Shown: positions 5,433 to 11,960 of the stretch, piece after piece
Layout of the letters: every line of letters starts with the position of its first letter
Position numbering within the stretch: position 1 is the stretch's first letter
Assembly: GCA_036003365.1 (NCBI GenBank)
Contig: DASYSL010000054.1
Coordinates: 1 to 11,960, forward strand
DNA from: DASYSL01 sp036003365
Lineage (GTDB): Bacteria; Eisenbacteria; RBG-16-71-46; DASYSL01
Direction: 5' to 3'
DNA: 11,960 nucleotides
Position numbers and translations under genes: made by a program
Notes under the pieces: model-generated
Seen by the model: the letters and a program-made list of their open reading frames with translations, nothing else
Told to the model about the DNA's origin: nothing
The model's database searches: none

Positions 5433-8400
5433 ATGAAGCTCGTCGACGTCTCCCTCAAGCGTCCGGTCACGGTCTTCATGGTGACCCTGGGCGTCATGAT
5501 CTTCGGGCTGGTCGCGGCCTCGCGGCTCTCGGTCGACCTCCTCCCGGACATCTCGTATCCGTCGCTGACCGTCCGCACCGACCTGCCCGACGCCGCTCCC
5601 GAGGACGTCGAGCAGTTCGTGACGCGCCCGGTCGAAGAGGCGGTGGGCGTGGTCGCGGGCCTCACGCGCATGCACTCGATCTCGCGCCCCGGCCAGTCCG
5701 AGGTGACGCTCGAGTTCGGCTCGGGCACGCGCATGGATCTGGCGTCGCTCGCGGTGCGCGAGAAGCTCGACCTGGTCACGCTGCCGCGCGAGGCGGCGCG
5801 GCCGGCGATCCTGCGCTTCGATCCGTCGCTCGATCCGATCATGCGTTTGCGCTTCTCGGGCGGCGACAACTTGCAGCGCCTGCGCCGCATCGCCGACCGC
5901 ACCATCAAGACCGAGCTCGAAGCCACGCCGGGCGTGGCCGCGGTGCGCGTCTCGGGCGGCGAAGAAGAAGAGATCCAGGTCGACGTCGACGCCGCGCGCC
6001 TGAACGCGGTCGGGCTCTCACTCGGCGACGTCACGCGCCGCCTCGCCGACGAGAACGTGAACCTGGCCGGCGGCTCGCTCACCGAAGGGCAGGCCGAATA
6101 CCTGATCCGCGCCTCCAACCAGTTCCTCGATCCGACCGAGATCTCGGACGTCATCCTGGCGTCGCGTCCCGACGGCGTGATCCGCGTCTCCGACGTGGCC
6201 ACGGTGCGCCGCGGTCCCAAGGACCGCGAGGTGGTCGCCCGCGTCGGCGGCAAGGAAGCGGTGGAGCTCGCGGTCTACAAGGAAGGCGACGCCAATACGG
6301 TGGCCGTGGCGCGTGCCGTGAAGCACCGCGTCGACAAGATGTCGCTGGGCTCCGAGTACAAGCTCGTCACCGTGGCCGACCAGTCGCGCTTCATCGAGAA
6401 CTCGATCAACGAAGTCATCAACTCGGCGTGGCAGGGCGGTCTTCTCGCCGTGCTCGTGCTCTTCCTGTTCCTGCGCAACCTGCGCACCACGCTCATCATC
6501 GCGCTTTCGATCCCGATCTCGGTCTTCGCCACCTTCGTGATCATGTACCGCTTCGGGATCTCGCTGAACTTGATGTCGCTGGGCGGGCTCGCGCTCGCGG
6601 TCGGCATGCTGGTCGACAACTCGATCGTGGTGCTCGAAAGCATCTTCCGAAAACGTGAAGAAGGGCTCGACCGCCGGCGGGCGGCGAGCGAGGGCGCGGG
6701 CATGGTCGCCATGGCGGTGACCGCCTCCACGCTGACCACGGTGGCCGTGTTCCTGCCCCTCGTGTTCGTCGAAGGCCTGGCCGGTCAGCTCCTGCGCGAC
6801 CAGGCGCTCACCATCTCGTTCTCGCTGCTGGCTTCGCTGGCCGTCGCGCTCACCATCGTGCCGACGCTCGCCGGACTCGGCGCCAAGGACGCGGATGACC
6901 ACGCGGCGGCGGTGCCCGTCGAGGCGATCGCGCCCGACGCTGTGCCCGCGCGCAGATCGCGCACCGGTGCGGTGCTCCGCTGGGTGGTCTTCGTGCTCCT
7001 CTTCGTGCCGCGCCTCATCGTGCGCGGCCTGAATGGGCTCGGCCACAAGCTCGAGCCCAGCGTGAACGTGGCTCTGGACCGCTTCCACGACGGCTACGAG
7101 TCGCTCATCCGCGGCTATCCCGGGCTGCTCCGCCGCGTGCTCGCGCGCCCCGAGCGCGTGCTCACGGGGGCCGCGCTCCTCTTCGTCGGCGCGCTCGCGG
7201 TCGGCTTCTTCCTGCCGCGAAACCTGTTCCCGCCGTTCACCCAGGGCGAGTTTCACTTCAACATCCGCATGCCCGAAGGCACCGCACTCGCGGTCACCGA
7301 CCAGACCCTCGAGCGCCTCGAGGCCGCGGCGCGTCAGGATCCGCGCGTCAAGCTCGCGTACACGAGCGCCGGCCAGACCGATCTCTCGGCTTTCGCCGGC
7401 AGCGCGCGCGAGGCCAACCGCGGCCAGCTCGCCGTCCTCATGAAGAAGGCGACCGACCGCAAGGCCGAGGAAGCCGTGGCCGACGAGCTGCGCGACGAGA
7501 TGGCGCAGATCCCCGGCCTCACCTACGAGTTCGAGCGGCCGGCGCTGCTCACGTTCAAGAATCCGGTGGAGGTCGAGGTCTACGCCTACGATCTCGACAC
7601 CCTGCGCGTGGCGGCCAACGACGTCGCCGATCAGCTCGACCACATCCGCGGCCTCGAAGACGTGGAATCCTCGGTGCGCTCCGGCGATCCCGAAGTGCAG
7701 GTGACGTTCGACCGCGCCCGCCTCGCCGCCATGAATCTCGATCCCGCGCAGGCCTCGCGCCTGGTGCGCAATGCCGTGCAGGGCGAGGCGGCCACGCAAT
7801 TCTCCGATCTCGACCGCAAGCTCGATGTGCGCGTGCGCGCCGACGAGTCGCAGCGCTCGGTGGTGAGCGAGCTGGGCAATCTCGAGGTGGGCCAGAACCA
7901 CGGCCAGCCGGTGCTGCTCGGCGCCACGGCCAACGTGCAGGTGAAGCGCGGGCCCGGCGAGGTGCGCCGCATCTCGCAGCAGCGCGCCGCGGTCATCAGC
8001 GCCAACCTGGCGGGGCGCGACCTGGGCTCCGCGTCCAAGGAGATCTCGACCGTGCTCGCCGGCATGCACCTGCCGGGGGACGCGCGTGTCGTCCTCGCCG
8101 GCCAGAACCAGGAGCTGGCGCAATCGTTCTCGTCGCTGCGCTTCGCGCTCCTGCTCGCCGTGTTCCTCGTCTACCTGGTGATGGCGAGCCAGTTCGAGTC
8201 GCTCCTGCATCCGTTCGTCATCATGTTCGGCCTGCCGCTCGCCGTGGTCGGCGTGGTGATCGCGCTCGTCGTGTCGTTCACCTCGGTGAGCGTCATGGTG
8301 CTCATCGGCATGATCGTTCTGGCCGGGATCGTGGTGAGCCAGGGCATCGTGCTCCTCGATTACACGAACCGATTGCGCAAGAAGGGCACGCCCAAGATCG

Positions 8401-8618
8401 ACGCCCTCGTGGAGGCCGGCATGGTGCGCATGCGTCCGATTCTCATGACCAAGCTCACGATTCTCCTGGGCGTCATTCCGATGGCGCTCAGCATGGGCGA
8501 AGGCGCCGAGATGCGCGCTCCGCTCGCCATCACGCTCATCGGTGGTATCGCCGGCGCGACCCTCCTCACCTTGTTCGTGATTCCGGCGGTGTACGTGACC
8601 CTGGACCGCAGGCCGTAG
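5433..8618 (+). CDS. RND efflux transporter, HAE-1-like, first of two, 1061 aa
   Basis: This is an inner-membrane proton-driven pump of the AcrB/MdtB/SwrC type. Helix 1 lies at about 10-30 after LKRPVTVF; a first porter region follows, then helices 2-6 (about 328-483), a linker, helix 7 (576-595), the second porter region, and helices 8-12 from about 902. The helix 4 signature LAVGMLVDNSIVVLE has Asp395 (AcrB Asp407) but Asn396 where AcrB has Asp408; in helix 10, GIVVSQGIVLL has Ser969 where AcrB has Lys940. So the proton relay differs from the AcrB model, as in other 'VDN' pumps. Between helices 6 and 7 is an unusually long segment of about 90 residues with an acidic/alanine stretch and an extra hydrophobic piece (514-533, VLRWVVFVLLFVPRLIVRGL). 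AAGGA lies seven bases before the ATG. It ends ten bases before the next pump gene. Confidence 0.93.
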   Translation: MKLVDVSLKRPVTVFMVTLGVMIFGLVAASRLSVDLLPDISYPSLTVRTDLPDAAPEDVEQFVTRPVEEAVGVVAGLTRMHSISRPGQSEVTLEFGSGTRMDLASLAVREKLDLVTLPREAARPAILRFDPSLDPIMRLRFSGGDNLQRLRRIADRTIKTELEATPGVAAVRVSGGEEEEIQVDVDAARLNAVGLSLGDVTRRLADENVNLAGGSLTEGQAEYLIRASNQFLDPTEISDVILASRPDGVIRVSDVATVRRGPKDREVVARVGGKEAVELAVYKEGDANTVAVARAVKHRVDKMSLGSEYKLVTVADQSRFIENSINEVINSAWQGGLLAVLVLFLFLRNLRTTLIIALSIPISVFATFVIMYRFGISLNLMSLGGLALAVGMLVDNSIVVLESIFRKREEGLDRRRAASEGAGMVAMAVTASTLTTVAVFLPLVFVEGLAGQLLRDQALTISFSLLASLAVALTIVPTLAGLGAKDADDHAAAVPVEAIAPDAVPARRSRTGAVLRWVVFVLLFVPRLIVRGLNGLGHKLEPSVNVALDRFHDGYESLIRGYPGLLRRVLARPERVLTGAALLFVGALAVGFFLPRNLFPPFTQGEFHFNIRMPEGTALAVTDQTLERLEAAARQDPRVKLAYTSAGQTDLSAFAGSAREANRGQLAVLMKKATDRKAEEAVADELRDEMAQIPGLTYEFERPALLTFKNPVEVEVYAYDLDTLRVAANDVADQLDHIRGLEDVESSVRSGDPEVQVTFDRARLAAMNLDPAQASRLVRNAVQGEAATQFSDLDRKLDVRVRADESQRSVVSELGNLEVGQNHGQPVLLGATANVQVKRGPGEVRRISQQRAAVISANLAGRDLGSASKEISTVLAGMHLPGDARVVLAGQNQELAQSFSSLRFALLLAVFLVYLVMASQFESLLHPFVIMFGLPLAVVGVVIALVVSFTSVSVMVLIGMIVLAGIVVSQGIVLLDYTNRLRKKGTPKIDALVEAGMVRMRPILMTKLTILLGVIPMALSMGEGAEMRAPLAITLIGGIAGATLLTLFVIPAVYVTLDRRP

Positions 8619-8628
8619 GGGAGGGGAC

Positions 8629-11658
<3,030 letters not shown>

Positions 11659-11659
11659 C

Positions 11660-11833
11660 TTAGTGGAAGTGCGTGAGCTCGAAGTGCAACAGGAAGAATT
11701 CGTTGCGAATGATCCCGCCGAGAGCCTGCAAGCTGAGCAGGGAAACCAGCGAGAGCAGGGCGCCGAGAAGCGAATACTCCACCAAATCCTGACCGCTATC
11801 GCCGCGAAGCAAAGCGCGCACGGTCGCCTTCAT
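11660..11833 (-). CDS. Flp-type (type IVb) prepilin, 57 aa
   Basis: This short gene lies on the minus strand. The product has a basic leader (MKATVRALLRGDSG), then GQDLVEYSLLGALLSLVSLL, a hydrophobic helix, and a short tail ending TH FH. This is the Flp/Tad pilin pattern: prepilin peptidase (TadV/CpaA type) would cut after Gly14, leaving Gln15 as residue +1 and placing Glu19 and Tyr20 at +5 and +6, exactly where Flp pilins carry Glu and Tyr. The mature product would be 43 residues, a usual size. GGAGGT lies five bases before the ATG. Flp pilins build thin adhesive pili through the Tad machinery, none of which is in the window, although it may lie beyond the right edge or elsewhere. A pseudopilin or surface-attachment role is also possible. 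The gene is convergent with the pump operon, with one base between stops. Confidence 0.8.
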   Translation of the reverse strand: MKATVRALLRGDSGQDLVEYSLLGALLSLVSLLSLQALGGIIRNEFFLLHFELTHFH

Positions 11834-11838
11834 GGCAC

Positions 11839-11844
11839 ACCTCC
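11839..11844 (-). promoter_or_regulatory. Ribosome binding site of the Flp prepilin gene
   Basis: On the minus strand this reads GGAGGT, the near-perfect anti-16S complement, five bases before the ATG at 11833. Such a strong site suits an abundantly made pilin and supports the gene call. Confidence 0.7.
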
Positions 11845-11863
11845 CGTTCCATGGGCGCCGGTC

Positions 11864-11878
11864 TCACCGGACCGGTGA
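11864..11878. repeat. 15-base inverted repeat in the prepilin leader
   Basis: TCACCGG (11864-11870) and CCGGTGA (11872-11878) are perfect seven-base arms around a single A, 31 bases upstream of the prepilin start codon. The single-base centre argues for a dimeric regulator's binding site over an RNA hairpin. No protein is known to bind it. I see no clear promoter in the remaining 82 bases to the window edge. Confidence 0.45.
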
Positions 11879-11960
11879 CGCGATGACTTCTGTTTTTCGG
11901 CGGGGGCGGAGACACGCGAGCAGGACTCAAGCGCCGAGCGATGCGCGCGGAGACTAGCAG

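Noticed and set aside
6018..8210. 730-residue minus-strand open frame opposite the first RND pump
   Set aside because: It is an antisense shadow of a clear RND gene, with His/Arg/Glu-rich composition produced by the GC-biased third positions of the sense strand. The same applies to 8566-9870 and 9871-11205.
11663..11878. 71-residue plus-strand open frame after the second pump
   Set aside because: It is the antisense of the Flp prepilin gene, which has a much better ribosome site and a recognisable pilin motif.

Overview
The window is GC-rich bacterial chromosome. I cannot name the organism from sequence alone. Three things fit a Gram-negative lineage near the FCB group, for example Eisenbacteria- or Gemmatimonadota-like, and this is a weak inference: two RND efflux pumps (which imply an outer membrane), a Flp-type (Tad) pilin gene, and a decayed fragment resembling the C-terminal sorting/FlgD-like domain common in secreted proteins of that group.

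Layout, left to right. At 80-169 lies a complete tRNA-Ser(CGA) with an encoded CCA end and a good promoter just upstream. At 247-1323 (+) is a formylglycine-generating enzyme that keeps both catalytic cysteines. Converging on it is a two-gene minus-strand operon, a VOC/glyoxalase-fold protein (2505-2921) followed by a DAO-family FAD oxidoreductase (1348-2508), joined by an ATGA stop/start overlap. Divergent from that operon is a stand-alone two-CBS-domain protein (3043-3480, +).

The stretch 3481-4281 is the unusual part. It holds four copies of a palindrome with the core ATGCGCCAGCGCAT, a small two-helix membrane protein gene on the minus strand (3656-3913), and a frameshifted scrap of a sorting domain that ends at one of the palindromes. 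The palindromes lie between and upstream of genes only, and three of them form a series about 77-80 bp apart ahead of the efflux operon.

From 4282 to 11658 (+) runs a three-gene efflux operon: one membrane-fusion adaptor followed by two different RND transporters, an arrangement like MdtABC. No TolC-type outer-membrane channel is in the window, so it would have to be supplied from elsewhere. One base after the second pump's stop, on the opposite strand, ends a 57-residue Flp/type IVb prepilin gene (11660-11833) with a clear prepilin-peptidase site.

I do not see a complete new defence or mobile system. The best candidates for something undescribed are the palindrome family and the small membrane gene it brackets.
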